Shown here: positions 9,887 through 19,509 of the stretch, piece after piece | How positions within the stretch are numbered: position 1 is the first letter of the stretch | How the letters are laid out: each line of letters starts with the position of its first letter | Assembly (NCBI GenBank): GCA_037693485.1 | Contig: CM075354.1 | Location: 92,067,001 to 92,131,000, forward strand | Length of the DNA: 64,000 nt | Direction of reading: 5' to 3' | From: Kitagawia praeruptora | Lineage: Eukaryota; Streptophyta; Magnoliopsida; Apiales; Apiaceae | The notes under the pieces: generated by a model | What the model saw: the letters and a program-made list of their open reading frames with translations, nothing else | Database searches by the model: none | Told to the model about the DNA's origin: nothing | Position numbers and translations under genes: made by a program

Positions 9887-11178
9887 TGTTAGTTACAGAG
9901 GCATGCCTGTACACATCTAATAACAAGCCTAATTGTTTGTAATGCTTTGCATTACTTACATGACCTCTTAACTGAGGGAACCTCTAGCTGTAGAGTTTCT
10001 GTTTGTATTGTACTTATAGTAGGCATCAAATCCTAGTTGTGTAATTGTACAAATAGAGTCTAGAATAATGCTTGAAAGAAGTTCCAAGGTTCATGCCTCA
10101 AGCAAGGAGTTAAAGACTGTCAAATAATCACAGTTGGGATTTGAAGAAATGAAGAATTTGCCTAAGTACCAATTCGAGAAGTATATTTGTCTATTCGAGA
10201 AGTCCAACATTCGAGAAGTCAGGGATTCGATATCTCAAGACACTATTCGATATCTCTGAATACACTGTTCGATATCTCATTCGATATCTCAGGGATTCGA
10301 TATGTCTACTACTCTATTCGAGAACTCAAGAAGTCAACAAGTAAAGATGGTATTCGAGTTCTCAAAGAGTCAACAAGTCAAAGTTCCATTCGATATCTCA
10401 AGGACTCAGAAAGCTATTCGATATCTCGAGGATTCGATAAGTCAAATGTTCTATTCGACAACTCAAGGAATCCTGATGGAAAAGAGCTATTCGAGAAGTG
10501 GTTCGATATGTCAATATAACAGTATTCGAGAACTCAGAGTTATCGATCAAGTCAATTCTAGTTCTCGAATCACTTACTTAGTCACTTCTCGAATACATTC
10601 TTGGAGACAAAATACTGAAGAAATTGTACAAGTCAAAAACCTGCAACAAGCCAATGCACTTTATGGACCCCAATCTGTAACGTGCTCTGGAAAGCCTACA
10701 AGGAAGCTTGGAGAGATATAGAAGAGACAAGGAGCTAAAGAAGTGGATCTAAACAGGCTTTGCAAAGTCAAATCTGTAACCATTTGGACACTTACTCAAA
10801 AAGGATAGACAGACTAGAAAGTAATTTGTTTAGCTTCCTTATTTGCAGTAAGTAGGCTGTATCCATGTTCTATAAGGACACAGCCTCACTTCATAACTTA
10901 GTAACTTTTGTGAGTCAAGTTTTTCATACACTGTAAGCTATATCTCTCTGAGAAAAACGAAGCTGAGAATACTACCATTTGTATTCATAGATTGTAGCAA
11001 CCTTTATCTAATAATACATTAGATTAAAGTGATATTGTGTCTTGTGTTGTTTCTTTATCCGCATCTTCACTTCTACACACACAGGCACTTATCTGCTACA
11101 TAGACTCAATCCAAGAAAAGTTCAAGAATCCATTCACCCCCCCCCTCTGTATTCTTTTACCGTATTCAATACTCAACA
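9887..11178 (+). repeat. 5' LTR of element A
   Basis: Begins TGTTAGTTACAGAGG and ends ATACTCAACA. Nearly identical to 22700-23991 and 49596-50885. From about 10170 to 10610 it is packed with TTCGAGAA, TTCTCGAA and TTCGATATCTC motifs. Confidence 0.97.
10172..10610 (+). repeat. Array of TTCnnGAA-type palindromes in the LTR
   Basis: More than ten copies of TTCGAGAA or its equivalent TTCTCGAA alternate with TTCGATATCTC. TTCnnGAA is the two-unit core of a heat-shock element. I see no perfect three-unit element. The array is kept in all three LTR copies in the window. The overlapping small open frames in it arise from the repeat. Confidence 0.8.
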
Positions 11179-11180
11179 AG

Positions 11181-11192
11181 TGGTATCAGAGC
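11181..11192 (+). promoter_or_regulatory. Primer binding site of element A
   Basis: TGGTATCAGAGC, two bases after the LTR, is complementary to the 3' end of plant initiator tRNA-Met. Confidence 0.92.
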
Positions 11193-11223
11193 GGGCTGTT
11201 TATTCAAAAACAGAAAAACGATC

Positions 11224-13731
11224 ATGAGTTCGAATACACCAAAGACTACAGGAACGGTGAAGGTCCCTAAGTTTGATAAAGAAAACTTCAATCTCTGGAA
11301 GATAAAGATGATGTTGTTCATTAAAGCCTCTCATCCCTTGTATCCTGAGATTCTCAAGAATGGTCCTTTTGTTTCACAACAAGAGATACCAGAGAAGACT
11401 GTTGGAACCACAACTATCCCAAGATCTTATGAGGCCAAGGATCCATCAAAGTGGACAGAGTCAGAAAGGGAGAAGGTTGCTCTTGACAGCCACCTCATGT
11501 TGCTTATCATTGATTTCATGGACATGTCAATGTTTGCAAACATTGCATCATGCACGTCTGCTAAAGAGATGTGGGATCACATTGAGGTGTTGTGTGAAGG
11601 GACTGATGAGGTTAAGGAAAACAGGAAACAGATACTGGTCACACAGTATGAAGCTTTCATGGCACAGCCCAAGGAAAGCATCACTGAAATGTTTGAAAGG
11701 TTTCACAAGCTAGTTACTGAGTTGCAAATGAATGGCAAGGTTTACAGCACCAATGAGTTAAATATGAAATTTCTGTTGTCTTCACCAAATCATCTGGAGC
11801 AAAGAGTCATTTCTCTAAGGGAGAGAGATTTGAACAAAGTCACCTATGATGTGCTCTATGGAGTCCTAAAGACTCATGAACTTGAGTTGCTTCAGAAAAG
11901 GGCCATCCAAGCCAACCAAGGTAGAATGATAAACACATCATGTGCCGTGATTGTCAACAAATCTATTCTGGACCTAGAAGCATCTACAAGCCAACTAAGG
12001 ATAGAGGAGGTAGCAGATGATGAAGAAACTGAAGCTGGGGTGAGTGAACCTGTTGAGGAAAAGGAGGAAGAAGAAGAAGAGTTTTACACTCTGGAAGAAC
12101 TTGATGGGATGGAAAATACTTCATATGCTTTCATGGCCAGAAAATTTCCAAACATCAGATTTAAAAGAAATCAACCCTTCAAACCCAAAACTCAAAACCA
12201 TTCAGCCAACAAGAACAAGGCACCTGTGAAACCAAACAGAAATAAGTTCAAAACCAGTTATGTGGATAGGTCATCTGTAAGGTGCTATAGATGCAATGAC
12301 CTAGGGCATTTTGCCAGTGAATGCAAGAAGCCTAAAAAGAAGGATAGAGATTATCTTGAGCTCGAAGCTAAGTATGAGGCCCTTCTGAAAAAGCAGACAC
12401 ATGGTAAGGCCTACATAGCTGAAGGGAAGTGTTGGGATGATTCTGAGAGTGATGAAGAAGAACACGAATTCTGCAATTATGCCTTGATGGCCAACTCCAA
12501 GGATGACTCATCTTCATCTGATTCTCAGGTACCATCTCTCACTACTATAGACATGTCTGTTTCTGAGTATAAATGCATGATCGAACAACTATCTGTTGAA
12601 ATGTTTAATATTCATACTAGTATGACTGCTGCTAATGAGGAGATTGCTAAACTGTCTACTAGAAATGAAATATTAACCAAAAAGAATGAGGAACTTGAGC
12701 TAACTACTATGCAAGTAGAAAACCTTAAGAAAGAAGTTGAATATTTGCAGAACAAGGTTTTATGTGCTAGTCAAGTAGAGAAGGCTCTTAGGGATGAATT
12801 AGCTGAGAATGAATTCAAACTAAGAACTTTCAAGAAATCATCTGGTTTAGTGCAATCCTACTGTGAGAAAATTGAAGCTAATCCCAAAGCAGCTATTGGA
12901 CTTGACTATGACTCTCTCAAACAAAGGAAAGGCTATGCTGTCATTGAAGAGGACACAGATGTTCATGAGAAAGTGCCTCACATTTTGAGAAAAACTGAAA
13001 ATCCAATTTTTAAGGAATCAACATTTGAAATTGATGAGGATGCCTTACTCATCAAGCAAATGTTGAATGATGAGGATGAGGCACAATCTAGTGAACAACA
13101 AGCATCCTCTAAGAATGAGAGTGTCAAGTCAAAGACCAAGAAACCAGTAGTTGATAGGCCAAGACCTAAGAAGTTTGTTAAGTTTGTCTCAGCTGGGAAG
13201 AGTGAATCAGAAAAGGAAGTGACTAAGAAGAAACAGAACAGAAATGGCAAGTTAGGGATTAACAAGGATAACAACTATGCTTATATGCCTAATACCCCTA
13301 GGAAAACTTTTCAGAACTGTTTCAGTACCAATCATTTAACTCATGCATGCAAGAAACCTGTTGGTAGTGTGTCTAAACCTTTCTATGATTGTTCTGTGCC
13401 TCTAAGTCATAGAGATGCACCTTTCTGTGATAAATTTGACTGTATGCCATGCAATATGAATGTTATGACTAGTTGTTTTAATTTAAGAAGGCAGTTCATT
13501 GATGGTTGTATCAGTCACAATTCTCACACACACTACACAAGGTCAAAGTCTTCAAGTCCTCCTAAAGCTAGGAAGGTACCTCTGTCACCTAAGTCTGAAA
13601 CTTCAGGTTCTAAGACTTCCAACAGTGACAAGAAGACTAACACTAAGAAAGTTGACAAGCATGTTGTTTATGATAAAACTGTCTCTAAGTCACATGGACC
13701 CAAACTTGTTTGGGTACCAAAGGAAAAGTAA
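11224..13731 (+). CDS. Element A gag (835 aa)
   Basis: The ATG lies 32 bp after the PBS and the frame is open for 835 codons. The N-terminus has the copia gag domain (FDKENFNLWKIKMM near residue 20). A CCHC zinc knuckle, CYRCNDLGHFASEC, is at about 354-367. A long coiled-coil stretch covers about 450-545 (…NEELELTTMQVENLKKEVEYLQ…). The C-terminal part is basic and Ser/Lys-rich. A second knuckle of the type CQNCFSTNHLTHAC is intact in copy B but has lost its first Cys here (Phe codon at 13309-13311). Gag packages RNA into cytoplasmic particles. Its size, well above ordinary copia gags, fits Sireviruses. It ends at TAA (13729-13731). Pol follows in the -1 frame. Confidence 0.93.
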   Translation: MSSNTPKTTGTVKVPKFDKENFNLWKIKMMLFIKASHPLYPEILKNGPFVSQQEIPEKTVGTTTIPRSYEAKDPSKWTESEREKVALDSHLMLLIIDFMDMSMFANIASCTSAKEMWDHIEVLCEGTDEVKENRKQILVTQYEAFMAQPKESITEMFERFHKLVTELQMNGKVYSTNELNMKFLLSSPNHLEQRVISLRERDLNKVTYDVLYGVLKTHELELLQKRAIQANQGRMINTSCAVIVNKSILDLEASTSQLRIEEVADDEETEAGVSEPVEEKEEEEEEFYTLEELDGMENTSYAFMARKFPNIRFKRNQPFKPKTQNHSANKNKAPVKPNRNKFKTSYVDRSSVRCYRCNDLGHFASECKKPKKKDRDYLELEAKYEALLKKQTHGKAYIAEGKCWDDSESDEEEHEFCNYALMANSKDDSSSSDSQVPSLTTIDMSVSEYKCMIEQLSVEMFNIHTSMTAANEEIAKLSTRNEILTKKNEELELTTMQVENLKKEVEYLQNKVLCASQVEKALRDELAENEFKLRTFKKSSGLVQSYCEKIEANPKAAIGLDYDSLKQRKGYAVIEEDTDVHEKVPHILRKTENPIFKESTFEIDEDALLIKQMLNDEDEAQSSEQQASSKNESVKSKTKKPVVDRPRPKKFVKFVSAGKSESEKEVTKKKQNRNGKLGINKDNNYAYMPNTPRKTFQNCFSTNHLTHACKKPVGSVSKPFYDCSVPLSHRDAPFCDKFDCMPCNMNVMTSCFNLRRQFIDGCISHNSHTHYTRSKSSSPPKARKVPLSPKSETSGSKTSNSDKKTNTKKVDKHVVYDKTVSKSHGPKLVWVPKEK

Positions 13732-13772
13732 TACCTTTGTGTTTGCAGGGCAAATAAAGTGAAAAGAAGTTC

Positions 13773-14687
13773 ATGTGGATTTTGGACAGTGGATGCTCAA
13801 ATCATATGACTGGTGATATGGCCCTGCTATCACAGTATGAGGAAAAGGCTGGCCCAATGGTTGCTTTTGGAGATGATAGCATGGGTAACACATTGGGATA
13901 TGGCAAGCTGAAAGTTGGAAATGTCATCATTGAAGATGTAGCACTAGTCAAGGGGCTCAAGCATAATCTGTTAAGTGTTGGTCAGTTTACTGATAGAGGA
14001 TTCAAAGTGAATTTTGACAAAGATGAATGTTTGATCACCCACAAGAAGACTGGTGATTTTGCTCTATCTGGAGTAAGGAAGGGAAGCCTGTTTGTAGCCA
14101 ATATGGACTCTGCAAACAAGGACAAAATTTGTTGCTTTTACTCAAAAGCATCAAATGAAGATTGTTGGCTGTGGCACAAGAAACTATCACACCTGAACTT
14201 CAAGGCCATTAATTCTCTAGTCAAAAGAGAGTTAGTGAGAGGCATGCCCACACTTGAATTCTGCCAAGAAGGAGTGTGTGAGGCTTGTCAAAAAGGAAAA
14301 ATGAAAAGATCAAGCCATAAATCAAAAACAGTGACATCAATAACCAAGCCATTACAACTCATCCATATGGATTTGTTTGGGCCTGTCAACATAATGTCAC
14401 TTGGAAGAAAGAAGTATGCCCTGGTAATGGTTGATGATTTTTCAAGGTATACATGGGTGGAATTTCTGGCATCAAAGGATGAGGCTCCACAAGTAATTAT
14501 TGAGCATATAAAGAAAGTTGACAAGGAAGCAAAGGCAAACGATGCAAGTGTAATTGCACTGAGGAGTGATAATGGAACAGAGTTCAGAAATGCCACACTT
14601 GAAGCATTCTGCAAAGAGAATGGCATTTCTCAGCTCCAAGGACTCCACAACAAAATGGAGTTGTTGAGAGAAAGAATAGAACTCTAA
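13773..14687 (+). pseudogene. Element A pol, first part: protease and integrase N-terminal half
   Basis: This frame of 304 codons starts at the protease active site (DSG at residues 5-7, then HMTGD). It continues through the GAG-pre-integrase zinc region (CWLWHKKLSH...CEACQKGK, about 134-172) and the integrase core with D near 198 (HMDLFGP) and D near 264 (RSDNGTEF). After NGIS it goes out of frame and stops at 14687. The lost bases and the flanking repeats suggest a 10-bp deletion close to 14628-14636. Upstream the same frame is closed by TAA at 13755-13757, where copy B has GAA, so the gag-pol overlap is broken too. The chosen ATG is convenient only. The native pol presumably begins by frameshift or splicing near the gag end. 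Confidence 0.9.
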
Positions 14688-16864
14688 TTGAGGCTGCTAG
14701 AACAATGTTACTTGATGCAAAAATGCCTACATGTTTTTGGGCTGAGGCTGTGAGAACTGCATGCTATATTCAGAACAGGACCCTCATCAACAAAAACACT
14801 GGAAAGACACCTTACAACTTGATGACTGGAAAGAAGCCTACTCTAAAGTATGTTCATACTTTTGGAAGCAAATGCTTTGTACTAAAGGATAATTCTGAAT
14901 ATGTTGGAAAGTTTGATGCAAAAGCATTTGAAGGAATTTTTCTTGGCTATTCTATGGAAAGAATTGCATACAAGGTTTATGTCATCAGTCAAAAGAAAGT
15001 TATGGAAAGCACAGATGTTACATTTGATGACAGCAAACTACCTGGACTAGAAGAAGCCAATGATGAAGACAAAGATCCATTGAGATTTGATAATCTAGAT
15101 GATTCTGATGAAGAGATTGAAACTGGAGTTGAAACTCAAGTTCAACAAACTCAAGTGATTAATGATACAAGAGAGGAATTTGTGCCAATCGATAGTGGAG
15201 AAACAAGCATCCAAGACACACCTGTGAGTAATGGCAACTTCACAGGGGGAGGAAATGAGGATGACCATGATGTGGATGATGAAGCAACATCAAGAATGAG
15301 AAGTCAGGCTGAACACTCGAGGAAATGGGATAGATCACACACTGCAGAGCAAATCATTGGAGATCCTAATGCAGGAGTAAGGACTAGGAGAGCAACTCAA
15401 AATGAGTGCCTCTATGGATGTTTTCTATCACAAGTTGAGCCTAAGAAACTTGATGATGCACTGTTGGATCCAGATTGGATTATTGCCATGCAAGAGGAGC
15501 TGAATCAATTTGAAAGGAACAAAGTATGGGAACTTGTGCCTGCACCAAAGAATAGAACCATTGTTGGAACAAAATGGGTTCTGAAGAATAAGATGGATGA
15601 AGATGGTGTAATAATAAGAAACAAAGAAAGGCTGGTTGCAAAAGGATACTCTCAACAGGAGGGCATTGATTATGATGAGACATTTGCCCCTGTTGCTAGA
15701 TTGGAAGCCATTAGAATATTCTTGGCATTTGCTGCTCATTCAAACTTTAAAGTTTATCAGATGGATGTCAAGAGTGCATTTCTAAATGGAGAGTTGGAAG
15801 AAGAGGTTTATGTGCAACAACCACCTAGCTTTGAGGATCCACATTTCCCAGAATTTGTCTACAGATTGCTTAAGGCACTGTATGGACTTAAGCAAGCTCC
15901 AAGAGCATTGTATGATACTTTATCACAATTTCTTCTTGAGAATCAATTCACTAGAGGCACATTGGACAAGACACTGTTTTACAAGAACCATGGTGATGAT
16001 ATTATCCTAGTCCAAATTTATGTTGATGATATCATTTTTGGTTCTACAAATGAGAAGCTGTGTGAGAAGTTCTCTAAACTCATGCAGAGCAGATATGAGA
16101 TGAGTATGATGGGAGAGTTGACATTCTTTCTAGGGTTGCAAGTCAGTCAAAGGAAGGATGGTATCTTTATCAGTCAAACCAAGTACATCAAGGATTTATT
16201 GAAGAAGTTTGACTTGGAAGATTGTTCACCTGCCAAGACACCCATGGCCACTGCCACTAAACTGGATGAAGATGCTAAAGGCAAGAAAGTAGATATCTCA
16301 GTCTACATAGGCATGTTTGGTTCTCTACTCTACCTCACTGCAAGTAGGCCAGACATCATGTTTGCTACATGCTTGTGTGCAAGGTTTCAATCAAATCCAA
16401 AGGAATCACATTTGATTGCAATAAAAAGGATCTTTAGATATCTGAAGGGCACTCCAAACTTGGGTTTATGGTATCCTAAGGACACAGGGTTCAATCTGGT
16501 TGGTTATTCTGATGCTGATTATGTTGGATGCAGAGTGGATAGGAAAAGCACCTCAGGAAGCTGCCAGTTTCTTGGACAAAGGTTAGTTTCTTGGTATAGC
16601 AAGAAGCAACAATCTGTGTCAACTTCTACAGCTGAGGCTGAATACATAGCTGCTGGAAGTTGCTGTGCTCAAGTGCTTTGGATTAGAAATCAACTTAGAG
16701 ATTATGGACTTGTGTTGGAAAGAATTCCAATCATGTGTGACAACACAAGTGCAATCTCTATAGTTGCCAATCCTGTCAATCATTCTAGAACAAAGCACAT
16801 TGACATCAGATATCATTTCATAAGAGAACATGCAACTAATGGAACTCTACAGATAAACAACTAG
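14637..16864 (+). pseudogene. Element A pol, second part: integrase end, reverse transcriptase, RNase H
   Basis: The frame re-opens just after the deletion. The first ATG is at 14705, but the catalytic integrase glutamate lies upstream in this frame (VVERKNR, about 14660-14680). The integrase C-terminal GYS motif (FLGYSMER) follows. RT starts near 15455 (DPDWIIAMQEELNQFERN), with FLNG near 15780 and YVDD near 16020. In the APRALYDTL motif the usual aromatic residue is a Leu. RNase H has SDADY (near 16510) and TAEAEY (near 16630). After HATNGT the reading shifts because of a second small deletion, giving a premature stop at 16862-16864. RT and RNase H would copy element RNA to DNA in the particle. 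Confidence 0.92.
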
Positions 16865-16953
16865 CTGATATATTCACTAAGCCATTAGATGAAGCCACCT
16901 TCACAAGGTTGGTAAGTGAGATTGGAATGCTGAATTCTTCAGATTCTGGCTAA
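16849..16953 (+). pseudogene. Element A pol: shifted C-terminal tail of RNase H region
   Basis: In the next frame the sequence reads TDKQLADIFTKPLDEATF... and ends at TAA 16951-16953. LADIFTKPL is the usual copia polyprotein tail. Its displacement shows that about 16-20 bases are missing around 16845-16850. Confidence 0.85.
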
Positions 16954-17796
16954 GTGAATACACCATCTAGATTGTTGCAGCAGTAAACACTTACTTTATC
17001 TAAATTCTCAATATTTTTGGAGTAAGTGTTGGCTGAAATATGATTTATAAATATTTCAAATCTGTTGCATATGTTGAAAATCATATTTCTATTAACTTAA
17101 AATTTCCATGAAATTTTTAGAAAATCACTATTTAATGTGCTAGGATATTCTTCAATGAATATGTCTGGTAAATTTTAAAAGATAGTGAAAATCAAATTTT
17201 TATGAGTGATGAGTATAGCTCGATAAGTCAGACTTCTCGAATGATTCACTATTCGACATCTCTAATAAGTCTCATTAGAGTACTCTTGATTTCTCGAATA
17301 AAGTCTTTCTGAGATATCGAATAGAGGTATTCTTGACTTCTCGAATATAGTAACTGAGTTCTCGAATGATTGAGTTCTCGAACACTATATTTGAGTTCTC
17401 GAATCATTTGAAAAGGCTGAATTCTCGTTGAACTTTAACCGATTTTGGACTTTTGTCTAAAAGTTTAATTCACTCATAAAAACATATTTTATTTAATTTA
17501 GAATTATTTCTAAGTTAGATAACTGCCAGCTGTGAGTTTCTATCTGCTTGAGTTATCAATTAAGCCTTTCTTGACTTCTCGAATAGTTGTTTTCTACTTC
17601 TCGAATGCCTGACTTGTCGAAACAAACTTTCATCTAATCGACAATTCAAGTACTTCATGCTTATACAATTTCACATCTATTCGATTCATTTCATTCGATT
17701 TCTCAAGCATCTACACTCTCTAAACCCCTGAAACCCTAGCTACGAAAAGCCAAATTTCTTCTTCAATCTTCAATTTCTTTCCTTTCTTCTACACAA
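16954..17796 (+). other. Spacer between pol and the extra frame, rich in TTCTCGAAT
   Basis: No frame of note. From about 17217 to 17690 it contains roughly a dozen TTCTCGAAT or TTCGACATCTC motifs, related to the LTR array but mostly in the opposite orientation. The last ~90 bp before 17797 are C/T-rich and resemble a plant 5' leader (…AACCCCTGAAACCCTAGC…). This may be an internal promoter or processing region for the downstream frame. Confidence 0.6.
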
Positions 17797-19509
17797 ATGG
17801 CAACAGTAAAGTTCAACACCAACTTCATCGCTCTCACTAGTGATGTTGAAGCACCCAATGCCAACTTCAAGTGCTTTGTGAAATGGATGGCTGAGTCATA
17901 TATCAAGGATGCACTCTCTGCCAACCCAACTCTATATCTAGATATCCTGGAACAGTTTTGGGGCACTGCTATTGTGGAGGTTGTAGCCCTGGAAAACGCA
18001 ATCACTTCATATATCGTCTATTGCAAGATTCAAGACAAGGAAATCACTATCACTACTGCAGACATGAACCAAGCACTGGGCCTACAACAAGAGTCATTTG
18101 ACAGACTGGCCACTAATGCAGAGTTAGAGGAATTCTTTGAGTTCATCAACTACTCAGATGGGATCAATCTTGGAAAGCTAAACAGGAAGAATCTGAGAAA
18201 AGAATGGAGCTATGTGTTTGCAACTCTTCTCCAAGTCTTCACTGCCAGGAAATCAAGCTTTGATCAAATCAGTGCACCTGTGCAGCAAATTGGATATGCT
18301 TTGGCCTATGGAAAGAAGATTGATGTTGGCCAAATCATCCTCCAAGAACTATATGGAAGACTTGGTAAGAACACATCCAAGAGAGGTACTGATATTTTCT
18401 TCCCTCGCTTTATTCAATCTGTACTTAATTATAAAAATGCTTCATTGATTGAATTGCCTGGGATTGATAAAAATAAAATAGGCTATCCTAAGTCCATGAC
18501 CAAACTCATTTTTGGTAATTTGGAGACTAGGAATGATGTGGATGTAAGACTGAACATAACTCCCCATATGGAGAGTTTGTTTAGGACTTATCCCCACAAC
18601 ATGCCAACATTTGATGCAAAATCTAAGTTAGCACAGCCCAAGCAAGTAGAACAAAATGCTAACCCAGGGCCTGCTAACCAACCCTCTCAACCAAACACTC
18701 TACCACATACTGAGCCAACTGCATCATCCTCTCAAAAGGGTGATGTTAGTAAAAAGAAGAGAAAGGAAGTAATGTTTGCACCATTAAATATCTTATCTGA
18801 AGCAGCATTAGCTGTTGAATTAGGTCTAGGAAGTGAGGAACCTGAGTCACCCTTACACAGGACAAAGAAGAAGAAAACTAAGACCACCTCTTCAGTCACA
18901 CAAATGGCTGAAGTTGTAAAATCAGGGGCACACAGCTCACTAGGTGCATCCTCTCAACAGGGTGCACCTGTAGAATCAATCATCCTCCCCAATGCACCTT
19001 CTTGTATAGAGTCAGCACATGGGAGTGATAAGGCTGGGACAACACTGAGTGGAGAGCACATCACATTTGAAACTCCCTCTATCTCTCAGGGGGAGTTGCC
19101 AAAATCTACTCTTAAACACACTTCTCTTCCAGAATCTAACTCTGAAATTTCTTTGGAACCTGCAACTCAGGCAACTGAGATGCAAGGCATTGATCATCAA
19201 GAATTCTTTTCTCTTGATGAGCCAATAATTTCAAGTGACTTAGTGCATGACACTTTGCTCACCACTCAGAACCCACATTTAGATGGTGAGGGAATGCATG
19301 CTGAGGCATTTCCTGATGACACCATCACAAACACAGAGGTTCCACTAGTTTTTACTAGAGACTCTGTGCCTGTGTCAACTGCTGGTGTAATTCATCCCGC
19401 TTCTGTGGTGACACCAGTAGTAGAGTCAATCCATCCGGTTACAGAAGTTGCATCTGTAACTGAGGAGTCTAGCTTGCCTAGCTCTAGCTCTGACTTTATG
19501 TCACAATGA
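17797..19509 (+). CDS. Element A extra 3' gene, N-terminal part (570 codons to an in-frame TGA)
   Basis: This frame starts at ATG 17797 (context CAAATGG) after a leader-like stretch. Residues 1-260 form a compact globular-looking domain (…FVKWMAESYIKDALSANP…, …FFPRFIQSVLN…). It resembles the additional protein found downstream of pol in many long plant LTR retrotransposons (recalled; no search made). Residues 280-570 are Ser/Thr/Pro-rich and probably disordered, with a KKKRK-type basic patch near 324. The frame ends TCACAATGACTG. The same frame then runs on without another stop to 22545, so this is the first third of one long protein. No signal peptide or membrane segment is apparent. Function unknown. 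Confidence 0.75.
   Translation: MATVKFNTNFIALTSDVEAPNANFKCFVKWMAESYIKDALSANPTLYLDILEQFWGTAIVEVVALENAITSYIVYCKIQDKEITITTADMNQALGLQQESFDRLATNAELEEFFEFINYSDGINLGKLNRKNLRKEWSYVFATLLQVFTARKSSFDQISAPVQQIGYALAYGKKIDVGQIILQELYGRLGKNTSKRGTDIFFPRFIQSVLNYKNASLIELPGIDKNKIGYPKSMTKLIFGNLETRNDVDVRLNITPHMESLFRTYPHNMPTFDAKSKLAQPKQVEQNANPGPANQPSQPNTLPHTEPTASSSQKGDVSKKKRKEVMFAPLNILSEAALAVELGLGSEEPESPLHRTKKKKTKTTSSVTQMAEVVKSGAHSSLGASSQQGAPVESIILPNAPSCIESAHGSDKAGTTLSGEHITFETPSISQGELPKSTLKHTSLPESNSEISLEPATQATEMQGIDHQEFFSLDEPIISSDLVHDTLLTTQNPHLDGEGMHAEAFPDDTITNTEVPLVFTRDSVPVSTAGVIHPASVVTPVVESIHPVTEVASVTEESSLPSSSSDFMSQ

Noticed and set aside
10172..10610. CRISPR-like array of short repeats
   Set aside because: Units are about 8-12 bp with irregular spacing, lie in a plant retrotransposon LTR and are palindromic. 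There are no cas genes.
10187..10721. 110- and 139-codon frames present in all three LTRs of the A/B family
   Set aside because: They are made of the repeated TTCGA motif and overlap each other in different frames. Their conservation follows from recent copying of the LTR.
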